Source: Typhlomys cinereus (taxonomy: Eukaryota; Chordata; Mammalia; Rodentia; Platacanthomyidae). From it: a stretch of DNA of 64,000 nucleotides. The DNA lies in assembly GCA_023101885.1 (NCBI GenBank), contig JALPQD010000005.1, positions 2,313,020-2,377,019 of the forward strand, written 5' to 3'. The notes under the pieces are model-generated. The model had not been told where the DNA came from and did not search any database. It was given only the letters and a program-made list of their open reading frames with translations. Below, piece after piece: positions 1 through 11,577 of this stretch. How positions within the stretch are numbered: the first letter of the stretch is position 1; each line of letters opens with the position of its first letter. Made by a program: the position numbers and the translations under genes.

Positions 1-872
1 AAGGTAGAACAAGTGATGACATTTCTCACCTTCTAAAGCAGGAGTAGAAACTGGACACTGTCAGTCTGGGTAACACTCAGATCAAAAAACTGTCAGGTGA
101 TTTCTTTCTATTCAGCTTGTGTGTATGTTCTTAGGTCACAATGTGTGTTTTTGTATGTGTACTTAATTGTGTTTTTCCTTTATATAAATTCCTTCCATAA
201 CTTTTCTGAAGACTGTAGATATGATCTAGAAACATCTCTGGACAAGAACAAGGGAGTAAATTAGAAGCAGATGTATGGCACTGGAGCCACGTATTGTTAT
301 TTTAGTTCCGTCTTCAAGAAAAGGGGGGCAGGAACCTGGGGAATCCAGCTGCCTCCAAATTTCTCTAGACATTCGGCTTAACACTTTTTTGCTAAGCAGA
401 AATCTCTATTTCTCCTGACATGTTGCTGATTACTGTCTTCCTATACTTAAACGCTCTAATTCAAACAAAATTGGTCACACTCTTTGTGTAAATATATGAG
501 TAATCTTTGTGCAAGTAGTACCAATTTTTTTTAAATAGTTTTCCCCAGGGTTGGCGAAATGAATGAATGGTGGTCTATTACTTCCTTTCTTTTATGTTGA
601 TTTATTTTAAAACTTCATAGGTAAATAGTCATGTCAAATGTGTACTCCTCATAAAAGGGGGCATGTTTACTTTTGTGTTAAAAATACCTTAGCTTCATTT
701 TCTGGGGAAGATCCTTCTCTCACCTCACACATTGAGAGTAAACAAATGCCTGCCACATCTGGAATTGGTGCTTGATAAATACAGCTTGAATGAATGCCCT
801 TGTTCTGTTTAATTAATTGGCTTTCTTAGCAAAATATCATACCAGAAACCTCTCGTAACAGGAGGGTCCAGG
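1..872. other. Single-copy AT-rich DNA, no gene seen
   Basis: Reading frames are short and interrupted on both strands and no repeat family is recognised. The one structure is the stretch at 165-249, which has a diverged second copy at 1306-1396 (listed separately). Confidence 0.5.
165..249 (+). repeat. Diverged direct repeat, copy 1
   Basis: This stretch aligns with 1306-1396. The best shared block is CTTTTCTGAAGA, followed by TGATCTA and then GGACAAGA in the same order and spacing. Family unknown: it may be an old local duplication or two fragments of an unrecognised interspersed repeat. Confidence 0.55.
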
Positions 873-1010
873 ATTGTTTGTTTGGTTTTGAAAGAGGGTC
901 TCCTGCAGCTCAGTGGTATCCACTTGCTGTGTAACTCAGGATGACTTGGCCTTCCTGCCTCCCCCTCTCAAGTACCAGGTTTACAGGCATGTGCTACCCT
1001 GTTCATCATG
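873..1010 (-). repeat. B1-like SINE fragment
   Basis: The plus strand reads as the complement of a 7SL-derived SINE: a 'gggtctcctgcag' type start, 'tgtaactcaggatgacttgg', a CCTCC-rich centre and 'aggtttacaggcatgtgctacc'. Diverged and probably old. Confidence 0.6.
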
Positions 1011-1042
1011 TAAAAATATTTTTAGGTTTTATTTTATTATAT

Positions 1043-1296
1043 TTGTGTGTGTCTCTATGTATCTGTATGTATTAGAGGGCACTGTGTGCCTGTGGAGGCC
1101 CAAGGGTGACTTCGGGAATACACCCTAGATTGCTCTACCTCCTGTTTGCTTTCCTTTGAGTTTCCTGGACTCCACCTTCCCGTGGACATGCAGGCCACCA
1201 CCATTTTTTTTTTTTTAACATGGGATCTGGGATTTGAACTCAGAACCTTCTGCTTGTCAGGTAGAAGCTTAATCCCTGAGCCATCTCTCCAGTCCC
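1043..1296 (-). repeat. Dip-like tRNA-derived SINE
   Basis: It runs from a TG-rich tail through 'gagggcactgtgtgcctgtg' and 'cccaagggtgacttc' to 'ccctgagccatctctccag', the complement of the tRNA-like head with its A and B boxes. This is the older subfamily type, with the 'agtcaccctt' block near its 3' end. A T run interrupts it at 1205-1216. Confidence 0.75.
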
Positions 1297-1305
1297 TGTC
1301 TTGTG

Positions 1306-1396
1306 TGTTTAACTATGTGGTTGTCTTCTGTATGAATTTCTTCTATGACTTTTCTGAAGATGGAAGCACATGATCTACGAATTATTCAGCCAGGAC
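1306..1396 (+). repeat. Diverged direct repeat, copy 2
   Basis: Second copy of the segment at 165-249. It begins just after the end of the Dip-like SINE. Confidence 0.55.
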
Positions 1397-2844
1397 AAGA
1401 TCCCAAAGCTTAAGAAAAGTGAAATAACTCATCCTATATAGTTTCTTTCAGTCTGTCCCTCCCAGGATGTGATTTAAATGAAAGCAAGATTCCAATGTGA
1501 TGCTTTAATTCAGAACAAACCGAAGGGGTCTTTGGACTTTGGAGTTGCCGGTTCCTGGGATGTCTTTTGCTTCACTCCATGAATCTTGATGCGCTTGTTC
1601 CCATCTGGTCATCAAGGGGCCCTATTTCTCCCCCTAAAAGCCTACCTCGATTGCTCAAAGGATCATTTCCTTGATTCCCTTTACACAGAGAATAAGCTTC
1701 TAGAAGGTCAAGCCTACAATTTACATTCTCTCACATGTTCTGCCACCATATTAAAAGCTTCAAGTATTTAGTTAAAACTTTGGGGTTGACTGAGAACCTG
1801 ACCTTGCAGAGTGTATCCAAGCCCCCGCGGCATGACCCCAGCAGAAGCCCCATTAGTTCCTGAGCATCTAATGGGTTCTGCCCTTTCCCTGTGGTAATCT
1901 ATCTCAGCCTCAGCTCTCCACCATCCATCTTAGTACTCGAGTCTCTCCAATCATTGACCTCAGTGGAGAAAGAACAACTGGTGGATGTTTTATCTGCAAT
2001 AACCCTTGACATGCATGTTGGAAAAAGAAAGGAAAAACTTCATAATTTTCTAGTATAGTCAACATTTTTAACTCTGACTTATGTGCCAAATGTCATAACA
2101 ATTAAAAAAACAGTATGTATAAAGTACCATGGAGAAGCTAATGCGTAAACTGAACTGTGCTTTGCTAATACAATTCACACATGCAGGACCCAGCTTATCC
2201 TGGATTTTCCTAAGATCTCTTCAATTTTTAAAAAAGTCAAGCCAATTCCAAAAACTCAGTGATGTGTTCTGAGAATTCCAGCATTTCTGCATCCAAATTG
2301 CATTTATAAAACTATCTCCCTCAACTGGAAGGAGTGAGTACGCAACTGTTAGAAACACATTCCAATGTGTTGTCTCTGAAAACATGTCCATTATAACATA
2401 AGTGGCCTAGGAGACCATCTGCTTTTGGGACCCGTGGATACAGAGAATTCTTCCAATATCTTTTGAGTACCAAATGAGGCTTTAAATATTTTTGTTCAGG
2501 TTTTACATTTTAAAAGTGAAAACTATCACAGCTGGGAAATATTTTTATGGCTCTTCACTCACCATGTGTTGACTTAAAAATAAGCAGCGCGATATAAAGA
2601 ATTGGTCCAGATTGATTCTCCCGAGTCTCAGCTGCCAAGTGGAGTTCGTATGCCTACTGTCTAAAGTAAAAGTGTTCCCACCTACAGTGCTACCACCAAT
2701 ACATAATAGTTTCCCCGTCTTTCCCTTCTCCCCTACTTTCTCTTCATCTTTTCATACTGGGGACCATTACCTGAGAATATTCTTACATATTTTTCTTTAT
2801 TTTTTTTTTCAAGTTCATCAATATATTTGCTTGCGTTGTTTTGA
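1397..2844. other. Single-copy DNA, no gene seen
   Basis: I see no coding signal, RNA gene or recognised repeat. Reading frames of 60-100 codons occur, with no start context, composition or motif to support them. Confidence 0.45.
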
Positions 2845-2945
2845 CTTTTGGAGACAGGCTGACCTCGAACTCACTATGTGGCCCAGGCTAGCCTTGAACC
2901 CCTGATCCTCGGCCTCCCAAATGCTGTGATGGGCACCACCGCAGC
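2845..2945 (-). repeat. B1 SINE, partial
   Basis: The complement of a B1 is clear: 'gagacaggctgacctcgaac', 'gtggcccaggctagccttga', then 'ggcctcccaaatgctgtgat' and a 'caccaccgcag' end. It is better preserved than the other minus-strand B1 copies in the first 7 kb. Confidence 0.85.
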
Positions 2946-3395
2946 ATCTGGGTTTTTAGACCATTGAGTAGACGTCCTAATCCTGGATGCGGCGAGCGTG
3001 AAGCTTTGTGATGACGCTCTCTAACCACCAGGTGGCAGGCATTCCCGTGGCATGTTCTGTAAGGACGCGCCTGCATAGGTTTGGAGGGGTGAATCTACAA
3101 GACTTAGGAAAGAAAAAATGCCATGAACACAAAACACTGACTCTTACACACTTAAAGCAAACATTCTCAGGCAAAGGGGGAGCTAGCGGTCATAGATTGC
3201 TCCTTCACATTTTCTACCCATAAACTTCTCACCTCTTCCCTTCCTTGTTTCCTGGGCGTTTGCATATCCTGTTTGCCCAGCCTCCTGCACCCGGCCACCT
3301 CCTTCCATCTTTCCTGTCTTAGTTCAGACTTTTTGCTGACATTAGGAAGACTTTTTATCACTGACCTCTTATTCTGAGTTTAGAACACTATACCC
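2946..3395. other. Single-copy DNA, no gene seen
   Basis: Mixed composition with no recognised repeat and no frame with coding character. The downstream part may belong to the L2 copy that follows. Confidence 0.4.
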
Positions 3396-3715
3396 TTTCC
3401 ACCTCTGTCTTGATTGTGAACATCCTGCCTGTCATTCAAGACCAAGACTGAATGTTGTCTTTTCTAACAGGCCTCTGGTTCGCTTATTTATTATCTCTTC
3501 TTTTGGCACAAGGAAACACTCAGAACCCTGTAGAAAGAAATAGCTTTGCGCCAAAATCCTTCCTGTCGCAGCACTCACAGCAATATATTACTGTTCCTTC
3601 TTGTCTATCATCTATCAGATTGAGGGCCCGTTGATGAGACTGGTCTAGTTCATTGTCTGTGTCTCCAGTGCCCGGCATAATCAGGCCTCAGTGAGTGTTT
3701 TCAGAAGATAAGTAA
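3396..3715 (+). repeat. L2 LINE 3' end, ancient
   Basis: The stretch follows the order of the L2 3' end: a 'ttattatctcttc' region, a 'gattgagggcccgttgatga' block, 'tcattgtctgtgtctccagt' and 'gcccggcataatcaggcctc', then 'cagtgagtg'. It is heavily diverged, as expected for a repeat older than the mammalian orders. Confidence 0.6.
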
Positions 3716-4242
3716 CCCATACAGGTGTCCTGTGGGCATTAGCACCCAGCATGAGATGCGTTTTCATTTGTTTGCTGAGTGAAGCACAGGAGGCGACGGT
3801 AGCAGAGACCCGTGCCAGCCTTTGCCACTGCCACACAGTATTCAGAGTCAGTCAGGTAAGATTTGATAGCAGCTGCTTGTGTTTTCCGTGACTACATGTG
3901 GAATCAATGGCAAACTTTGTAGGAGATCAAGCATGGTATGCAGAGCAAGAGTTAGCGGAGGCCACCGAAAGGTGTTCATGGATGTCATAAAAAAATATGC
4001 ATCAGGAGATGCTGATCCCACTCTGAGCTGTGAGCAATGAGGCTGAGAGGAACATCTAGAAAAGAGACCTGGGCTGGATCACGAGAAACACTTCCAAAGA
4101 TGAGCCTGCCACAGCGAGGCTCACAGCTCAGGTCCCTGCGCTCGGTCAAAGCTGAGGTGACAGTGGAGTCAGGCTCCACGTGGGCTCAGAGTCAGCAAGG
4201 TATGAAGTCATTTCTTCTTTATGATATGTTATGTAAGAGGAG
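3716..4242. other. Single-copy DNA, no gene seen
   Basis: No repeat recognised. A 155-codon frame starting here runs into the TG repeat downstream and owes much of its length to it. Confidence 0.4.
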
Positions 4243-4408
4243 GTGTGTGTGTGTGTGTCTGTGTGTGTCTGTGTGTGTGTCTTTGAGAGTGTGTATCTGT
4301 GTGTGTGCGTGTGCGTATGTGTGTGTCTGTGTGTATCTGTGTGTGCGTATGTGTGTGTGTGTGTATGTGTGTGTGTGTGTCTGTGCATGTGTGTGTGTGT
4401 GTACATGC
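4243..4408 (+). repeat. (TG)n microsatellite with TC/TA interruptions
   Basis: About 165 bp of TG repeat broken by TC, TA and GC steps. It leads directly into a B4-type SINE on the minus strand, so it is probably the expanded tail of that SINE. Confidence 0.9.
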
Positions 4409-4612
4409 ACATGGAATCCAAAGTTGGCGTTGGCTATCTTCTTCGGTTACTTTCTGCTTTCATTGTTAAGACGGGGTCTCTCAGTTGCACTCAGAGCTCT
4501 CTGATCAGGTAGGCCAGCTAGCCAGCATGCCTGGGGAGTATCTATTTCACCTCTGCGTGAGTACAGGGAGTCACCATACTTGTCTGGCTTTTACCTGAAT
4601 TTGCTGCAGAAA
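4409..4612 (-). repeat. B4-type SINE, partial
   Basis: The complement of the B4 body is recognisable: 'acggggtctctcagttgcac', 'caggtaggccagctagccag', then 'acttgtctggcttttacctg'. The tRNA-like head is lost or unrecognisable. Confidence 0.55.
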
Positions 4613-4731
4613 AACAATAGCTATTGGTTCTAGTAAAATTGCATTTAGAGAGAGCAAAAGTCTGTATTTGAGGCCTTATTCTGAGAGACTGTCAGAACCT
4701 GGCAAAGTGATTCTTGCCCATCCCACCTCTC

Positions 4732-4744
4732 AAGATTCTCAGTG
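4732..4744 (+). repeat. Target-site duplication, left copy (Dip-like SINE)
   Basis: AAGATTCTCAGTG, identical to 5036-5048. It fixes the boundaries of the SINE between them and argues for a recent insertion. Confidence 0.9.
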
Positions 4745-4984
4745 CCGGGCTGGTTCAGGGGTTAAGCCTCTGCCTGGAAAGCAGAAGGTCCTGAGTTCAA
4801 ATGCCGGATCCTATATAAAAATTTCAGGCAAAAATGGAAGTGGTCTTTACATCCAATCCTGGAAGATGGAACCTGGGAAGCTCCAGAGAAAAGCAAATAG
4901 GAGGTAGAAGCAATCCAGAGTGACTCCCAAAGTCACCCTTGGTCCTCCCCAGGCACACACAGTGTCTTCTGATACACATGCGCG

Positions 4985-5035
<51 letters not shown>
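4745..5035 (+). repeat. Dip-like SINE with (CG)(CA) tail
   Basis: The tRNA-like head has an A-box-like 'ggttcaggggttaag' and a B-box-like 'aggtcctgagttcaaat'. The body carries the older-subfamily block 'agtcacccttggtcctcc' and 'cacacagtgtcttctgatac'. The tail is a CG run followed by CA repeats. Perfect 13 bp duplications flank it. Confidence 0.9.
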
Positions 5036-5038
<3 letters not shown>

Positions 5039-5048
5039 ATTCTCAGTG
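5036..5048 (+). repeat. Target-site duplication, right copy
   Basis: AAGATTCTCAGTG, a 13 of 13 match to 4732-4744. Confidence 0.9.
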
Positions 5049-6199
5049 ATGACGAACAGTCCCAGAATCGGAATCAAGGGCACCCCTTGTATGGGAACTC
5101 TCAAAACTCTAAACAGAGGCTTCTAAGCTCTCTGACTGGAGGCTGCACATTGGGGTACAGAAAGTTAAACTAAAGAAGTCAGTCACGCGTTTGTATGGAC
5201 TAAGGGCGAGGAGATGCCTGGCATATTTTATAGGTTCTCCGCCCCTAACTTGGTAAGTCGGAGGAGATGGAGCAGTGCCCGCAGCAGTGTTCCTTCCTGG
5301 GTGCGTCAGCCTCTTCCTCCTGCTGTGGAGAGGTGCTAGGGCCGTGTTCACGCTTCCCAACTCCGACCAACTGAATGCCGGTCAGCACACTGCGAAGCAC
5401 CTGCACGTCCTTCTTTCCCCCTTGTGCTTCTCCCACGCGCGCACGTTGTTCCCGCAGCCAATCTCTGGTCTAACCGGTGGGTAGCCAGCGAAAGTGCTCT
5501 CCATTTCTTCACCTCGGCCTCAGATCCTAACCAGGCTTCTGCCCTGGAGAAGCCTGGACATGCACCTTGGTGCTCTCCCTAGGGAGAGATTGCTTGATAA
5601 TCCAGATGAAGCTAAGCATGTTTAAATTCTTCCCACTCTCATTGCCACAATGTGAGACGAATCCAAATGTGTCGCAATAGAGTGACCTCAGGCCTGGCTC
5701 TTGAGTTTTGAAATGTTGCAGTAAAGTCTCCTTGTATAGCAATGTTATCAGCCAAGAACTCCATCTTAAGCCGACCATTAGGAATTTCTGGAGGACTTCC
5801 TCTGTGCCGTGCTCCAAACTTCCAGAAGTTTCTGCTCCACAGAACATCTGAAATCTTCATAAGCATATACGTAAGACTAAGGCTCTTCTGGTAATTTCTT
5901 TTTTTTTCTCTCCCCAGAGGCCATGTTTATATAGTCCGTCCAAGAAGGGGCTTAGCTGTGGCACATGAGCCCTAAGCCTGATGCTTCCTTAATTGCACAC
6001 TTAAGGGATGGCAGATGTTTGCACTGGCAGCTGGGATGCACGCAGAGGTGGAAATGAGAACATTGTGTTCCTTTCCACATGGAGAAATATATGTTTCCAG
6101 CATATGATGAAATTGGAATAAGAAGAAATAGCTGCACCCCTAGCTTTTTAGGTTTTTTTCTGGATATAAACGTTACAGAATCTTCTTTTTAAATTGTGT
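5049..6199. other. Single-copy DNA, no gene seen
   Basis: No recognised repeat. GC content rises near 5250-5520, but there is no CpG island and no convincing exon. Short frames (up to 106 codons) on the minus strand lack support. Confidence 0.4.
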
Positions 6200-6235
6200 T
6201 TTGCTTTGCTTTATTTATTTATTTATTTATTATTT

Positions 6236-6375
6236 ACTTTTAGACAAGGCTTTGCTTTGTATCTCAGGCTGCTGTGGAACTAACTGTGGATCCCAGGCAG
6301 ATCTTGAAGTTGTGGGTCCTCTTATCCCTCCTTCTCAAGGGCTGGATTTCCAGACATATTCCACCATATCCAGTT
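6236..6375 (-). repeat. B1-like SINE
   Basis: Complement of a B1: 'tttagacaaggctttgcttt', 'tatctcaggctgctgtggaa', 'cttctcaagggctggatttc' and 'agacatattccaccatat'. A TTTA run lies just upstream at 6212-6231. Confidence 0.65.
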
Positions 6376-6463
6376 CAACCTTTTTATAAAGCCTTATTAT
6401 ATCACTCTGCTTCTTTTAGGAACCTAACTTCATTGCACTTCTGTTGCAAGTAACTTTTCTTTC

Positions 6464-6660
6464 TGCTGTGAAGATAGCACTCATACACAACCAACTTCAG
6501 GGAGGATGAGAGCTTTATCTGGCTTCCAGTTCTAGAGCGGATATAACTCATTATGGCAGAAATTACATAGCAGGAGGCCCGGCTGGTGGCAGAAGCAGAC
6601 AGCTGGTTCAGCTCGCCGCAAGACCATAAGGAAAAGCAAGCAGGAGGAAGCTGAGAGAAA
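6464..6660 (-). repeat. ERVL-MaLR-like LTR fragment
   Basis: The plus strand reads like the complement of a rodent MaLR-type LTR: 'tgctgtgaagatagcactca', 'gagctttatctggcttccag', 'ttatggcag' and 'ggaggcccggctggtggcag'. Both ends are unclear and no target duplication was found. Confidence 0.4.
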
Positions 6661-7889
6661 GCAGGCTTGGTCTACCCAACCACAATGCTGGGCCTGTGGG
6701 CATCTCCTCATAGAAGGAATAGAGGGGCGGCATCTTCAGACCTTCGCCTGAGATCACAGGTGTTCCTTCCTGCACCCCGTGACCGCTGGATACAATTCTG
6801 CGCCAGCTGTTGTGGTTTCGCAGTCTTGGGAGGTGCTTGAATACATAGAGTAACAGAAGGTTAAATGAGTGGGGGACTCCATCTATGCAGCTGTGAGATC
6901 CTAATCTATGTTGGGGCAAGACTTGGCGGTTGTGGCTCGTTGGGGATCACCCATGCTTCTTAAGTAACCCTTCACTTACACTCTATGAATAAGCCTGATA
7001 AAGTCATTGGTTCACCAAAATAGACTTTGGCGGAATTATATTGTGGTCTGTCAGTGGAGCCCTACATGGGGTGAGTATTATTACTGTGAGACAGTATACT
7101 CAGATACCAGTAGCATGAGGAAAGGGGGAGATTAACTTACAGTTCAAATGCGCACATGCACACCCAGGAAAAATTAATGTAATAAATACATTGCAAAGAT
7201 GTCTACAGAAGGACTTGAATCAGGTTGGATATCAGGTCCAATGGTCTATACTGGTTGGAAACACTGATTCACAGGAGTGATCTGCATCGTCTGTGACCCT
7301 GACCCACTTTCTAAACAGTTACCCCCATGACCCATTGAATCAGAGGTTTATTTGGTAGACAGGGTCCCTAAAATGGTTATTTCTCCATAGTTGAAGCTTC
7401 GAGTGAACCAGAGCCAGAGTCCAGGGAAAGGCAGATCTCGCAGGACAAGCCAGAGCTTTATTTCTGAGTCTGCTCTTCTTGCTGCACGTGCGGTCTGCTT
7501 CCTAGCTCTTTCAATTCCATGAGCCTCCCCCATCATCCTTAGAAAAGGAACCCCTTTAACGCTCATTAGCCATGGCTCTCTTCGGATGCCAATGCAGTGA
7601 CTGCGAATAGGGCATGGAGGAAGCCGGTTGACTGCAGGCGGGCACTGCCTTCAACTTCCTGGGTGGCTTCCCCAAGACGCAACCCCAGATCGTCGCCAGG
7701 GATTCAAGAGCTGCTGGAGAGACTAGAATGAAGGCTGGATAGAGATGTAAGACACAGCAATGGCCAGAAAGGATTTGATTCTGAAAATAAGGAATATCAC
7801 AGAGACACCAGCAGGAAAGCAAGGCACTGTGGGAAACAGAAGGACCAGCGGAGCACTTCAAAATGCAAGTTTTACTGTTATTTAAATTT
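6661..7889. other. Unassigned DNA, no gene seen
   Basis: May include more of the LTR-like element to its left. No frame with coding character, no RNA gene and no other repeat recognised. Confidence 0.35.
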
Positions 7890-8262
7890 AAATATAGCAA
7901 GGGTAGGAATGTAAAGCTAGCAATGCACTATGGAAGTGACCATGGGGGGGGGTCCTCAAAAAAACTAAAAATAGAACTACCATGTCATCTAGCTATGCCA
8001 CTTCTGGATAGATACCTGAAGAGCTGCATCAGCATACCACAGAGATACTCGTGTGTCCACGTTTCTTGCTGCACCACTCACAATTGCCAGTGGATGAATG
8101 GATAAAGAAGACAGTGGTACGCACACCCACTGCAGTTCTTATGGAATAGCCATAAGGAAGGATGAAATTATGTTCCTGGCAGGAAAATGGGTGGAATTGG
8201 ACAACGTTGTAATAAGTGAAATAAGCCACACTTATAAAGACAAATACATGAGTTGCATTTAA
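7890..8262 (+). pseudogene. L1 ORF2 3' fragment, decayed
   Basis: The order of L1 ORF2 is followed closely: 'ggaatgtaaagctagcaatg', 'cctcaaaaaaactaaaaata', 'caattgccagtggatgaatg', 'gataaagaag' and 'gtaataagtgaaataagcca'. Frames are broken. It encodes only the remnant of the C-terminal end of the reverse transcriptase protein and cannot be active. Confidence 0.8.
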
Positions 8263-8284
8263 TTCAAATAGGCATGCAAATGTC

Positions 8285-8475
8285 AACCTAAAGAGCTTGG
8301 ATTTCATTCTGCAGATGATCTTCTACAATAATCTAAGGACCGTGAGCAGGGGAATGATATAAGAACTGCATAGTGAGCAAATGTTTCAGGTACCTTTGGA
8401 TAGGATGGAGTAGAATGTGAGGATAACGACAGTAGGGCTGTGTAATGAACTAAATGAGGATTTGAGGGAATAAAA
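8285..8475 (+). repeat. Ancient mammalian repeat, class uncertain
   Basis: 'gagcttggatttcattctgc' followed by 'gagcaggggaatgatataag' and 'ggataggatggagtag' resembles an old mammalian interspersed repeat containing 'gcaggggagtgacatgat'. I cannot name the family with confidence. Confidence 0.4.
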
Positions 8476-9429
8476 GCTGTCAATAAAAGCAATATTTAAG
8501 CCTTTGTGACTAGAAATTGTCATTGCTCTTAAAATGCACAAGTGGCTGAGGAGAAGCTGCCTCTAGCAGGAATCTTAGTAGGAAAGTGGAAGAAAGGTAG
8601 AGTTGTAGTTCAGAGATGTTGGTGGGACCAACAGGCAGTTCTTGTTTTATGTATGTCAACAGTCCGACTATGTCTGAACCCTAAAGTACCTGTCCTACTG
8701 TCTCTGTCTCTCCATAATACCTGTGCCTAGCACACAGCCTCCTTCCTCTGGTTCTTGTCTGTTTGGATGTTAACCTAGGACTTGACCACATGAAAAAAGA
8801 ACTGACTGGGTGTAAGTGCTCACCAGAGGTCTTCAAGGTTGCACACCCAGAATGTGGACGAGAGACTTAACTTTAAGGACTCATATTACTCCATTTGTAA
8901 ATAAATGGAGTCTAAGAGCATTTTTTTTTTATTCTGAAACCCTGAGCAATTTTGGGATTTTTGTGATGACAGAGAAGTACCTAGTGGATGGAGGATGCCG
9001 GCTTCCCTCATCTCATTTCATCACTATCTGCTTTAGATAAAATCTCTTGATTCCTAGCAGTCAGTTCTAAAAGTGTTAGAATCTCCCTATCCCTTTCCCT
9101 ATTCTCTTAATCATGGTCTCCGTTATGCTCAAGTTGAGGTGTCCTCCCCCTTCCTACCATTAGGAGTGGGACTACCCATTAGGAGATGAGTGATTTCCAA
9201 TTTATGTTTCAAATACAACAGGCAGATACCAACCTGAACTGAACCAAGTCAGGACTTCTCTAGGGTATTCTAAATCCATTGCAAGAATGTAGCTATGAAT
9301 GGGTGATAAAGAAGAAAAGATGCTTACGTGATACAGAATGGGACAATGAAGAAGGAAGCATCCAGAAGACAGAAAAAGTGAAAAAGTCATCTCATGTTTT
9401 GAATCTTCCCTCTACTGGATTTCTTGATT
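8476..9429. other. Single-copy DNA, no gene seen
   Basis: Nothing recognised on either strand apart from a short T run at 8922-8931. Confidence 0.4.
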
Positions 9430-9650
9430 CTTTTGCTAACTGTTCCCATAGTGCCTTGGACAGCTCTCGTGACATCATCAGACTTGAAAACATCTTCTCA
9501 GCGATTGTCTTATGTGACAGTGTATGTTCCATGAAGACTGAGACTGTATGTCAGTCTTACTCATATCTGTCGTCTGATTTTTCACACAGTTCCAAGCAAG
9601 GTGGTGGTTGCTGGGCAGGTAGCGCATCGATGCATTTGATTCTGAGAGTG
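9430..9650 (+). repeat. L2-like LINE 3' end
   Basis: 'tatgttccatgaagactgag' and 'tcagtcttactcatatctgt' occur in the order and spacing of the L2 3' end, followed by a degraded 'ccaagcaaggtggt' block. Diverged. A 142-codon frame runs across it without coding support. Confidence 0.45.
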
Positions 9651-9659
9651 CTAAACAGT

Positions 9660-9760
9660 CACAGTATTTCCGTTTCATGGACGTTGAAGCTCAAAGGGAC
9701 AGAGTGACTCACGGTGGCCACACATGTAGCAAGTTGAGGAATATGAAGACTGAAGGTGGG
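9660..9760 (-). repeat. MIR-like SINE
   Basis: 'ccgtttcatggacgttgaag', 'ctcaaagggacagagtgac' and 'gccacacatgtagcaagttg' match the complement of the MIR core in order. Confidence 0.5.
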
Positions 9761-11203
9761 TGGCTATAGGCAAGTTCTTCATGAAAACCGCCTCAAGCAA
9801 GTCATCACCATGTTCCGTATCCGTTGTTTGCAATGGAAAAGAGACACAGTCTACTTTAGCAAAAACAGTCAAATATGTCGGCGGTTCACAGAATAGAAAG
9901 ACAATTTGGTCACTTAAGGAGAGTTGGATTCAAACATTAGAAGAAAAGGTGCTATGAAGGCCATGGAGTCGAATATTCTGCAAACCTGGCTCTGGTTCTT
10001 ACCCAGCTCAGCCCAATGCAGAGTCTAAGCATTTAACCGGCCAGAGGGGAGCAGCAAGCCTGTATTGACCAAGATTGCACACAATGGGGGGGGGGAGACA
10101 CACAGGAAATTACCCCTCAAATAATCCAAGTGATTTTACAAGGAAAAAAAAAGTAGAAGCACATATTGGGAATCCAAAATAAATAGCAAGTGTCCACGAC
10201 AAACAGGGAGGAACGCCAGCATCCTGTGTCGGGAATGAGATGCCCCCCCCAAAACCCGCTTCCCCTTTCCTCCCGCAGGAGTTGCTAATGGAGGAGCTGA
10301 GAATAGGGGCAGGTGGGGGGACTCTATTACAACGTCACCTTTGAATGCTAGCTGAGCCTCTCCTTAGAAGTCCCTGAGGCATGGAATAAAGGGAGAGTTC
10401 ATCTCTGCCACCCAAAAACACCCTCTTCCTCCACCACCCCCACCCCTTGGAAGGAACTTGGCTGTCTTTATTTCTGTTACTTCTGTTGTTGTTCACACCT
10501 TCCTGTGGGATCATTTCAAATCCCTGTTTCCTGATGACCCAACATCCTTCTGCAATCAACTGGCAGGGGGGGAAAGCTTGCCAAAAACCTCAGGTAGCAA
10601 GCCCTGCCCAGAGCCATCTTCAGCAATATCCTGTGTCCCCGACTTTCCAGTTCAGCTCCAAGTGCCAGTTTTGGTTTCTGAAAGTTTCTATGGGCTCCTG
10701 TGAGGCCAGTCCTCAGATATTCCAGCCGTGGCCCAGCGCTCCTGGTCAGGTTGGTCCTTCTCATGCGGGTCCTTGCCAGCGCTCGGTGCCAGCTACATAG
10801 GGCGGTCTTACAGCTGGTAATGAGCTCTGGCTTCTGACTTATTCAAACAACCACATTCAGGAAAAGCGCTGCCTGTCTTGGAAGCCCAGAGGCCTAGGGA
10901 CCACGCTACACTAGACGCAGTGATTCCAAGGCTTTGACCTGCTATCCAGGTTTCTTCATTAAGGTTGCTAAAGCAGGTTGGTGAATATCTTGTCATTCTG
11001 CTGCAATATACTCAGAGAGCCCACGATTCCACGGATACAATACACCTTGATTTTTTTTTTTTTCATTTGCATTGTAATCAACTCAGAATTTCTCCTCAGC
11101 ACCTTTGGCGGTATCAGGCTCTGGCCTTAGCATTTTATGTACGTTGCTTCAATGTTCATTATTTTAGGATTTACTAAAAGGGCAGAATGGGAGGCTTAAA
11201 GAG
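9761..11203. other. Single-copy DNA, no gene seen
   Basis: Contains a G run at 10086-10095, short A and C runs, and a moderately GC-rich part near 10250-10800. Overlapping frames of 117 and 81 codons there compete on both strands and carry no recognisable domain. Confidence 0.4.
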
Positions 11204-11577
11204 GTATCATGGCTTGAAATGTGAGTTGTCCCTCACAGGTTCATATGTTTGAATCTTTAGTTGTTTGGGAAAGTCATGGTACCTTTAGGAGGTGGACTCT
11301 TGCTGGAGGAAGACAGCCACAGGGGGTGGGCCTTGAGGGTGCTGAGCCCCACCCTGCTTGAGTGAGTGAGTCTGATCTACAGCTTGCAGCAACTTTAGCC
11401 TCCATGATGTCTGCAATGACTTAGGCTGCCTCCAGCTTCTGCCAGCCAGCCATGCCTTTTCCGCCATGAAAGACTGCATTTCCCCTCTGGAACCATAGCT
11501 AAGAGAATCTCCTTTTCTCCCTTAAGTTGTTTGAAACCCAGTGGTGTCTCACAGCGATAGAGAAGAGTACCTGCTAC
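11204..11577 (+). repeat. ERVL-MaLR-type solo LTR
   Basis: Begins 'tatcatggcttgaaatgtga', continues through 'cctttaggaggtggactctt' and 'ccatgccttttccgccatga', and ends with 'cttaagttgtttgaaaccca' and 'gagaagagtacctgctac'. AAGAG flanks both sides (11199-11203 and 11578-11582), the 5 bp duplication expected for this class. No internal retroviral sequence remains, so it is a solo LTR. Confidence 0.7.

Noticed and set aside
4037..4504. A 155-codon frame rich in Cys and Val
   Set aside because: Much of it is a TG microsatellite.
9279..9707. A 142-codon frame
   Set aside because: Overlaps L2-like and MIR-like sequence.
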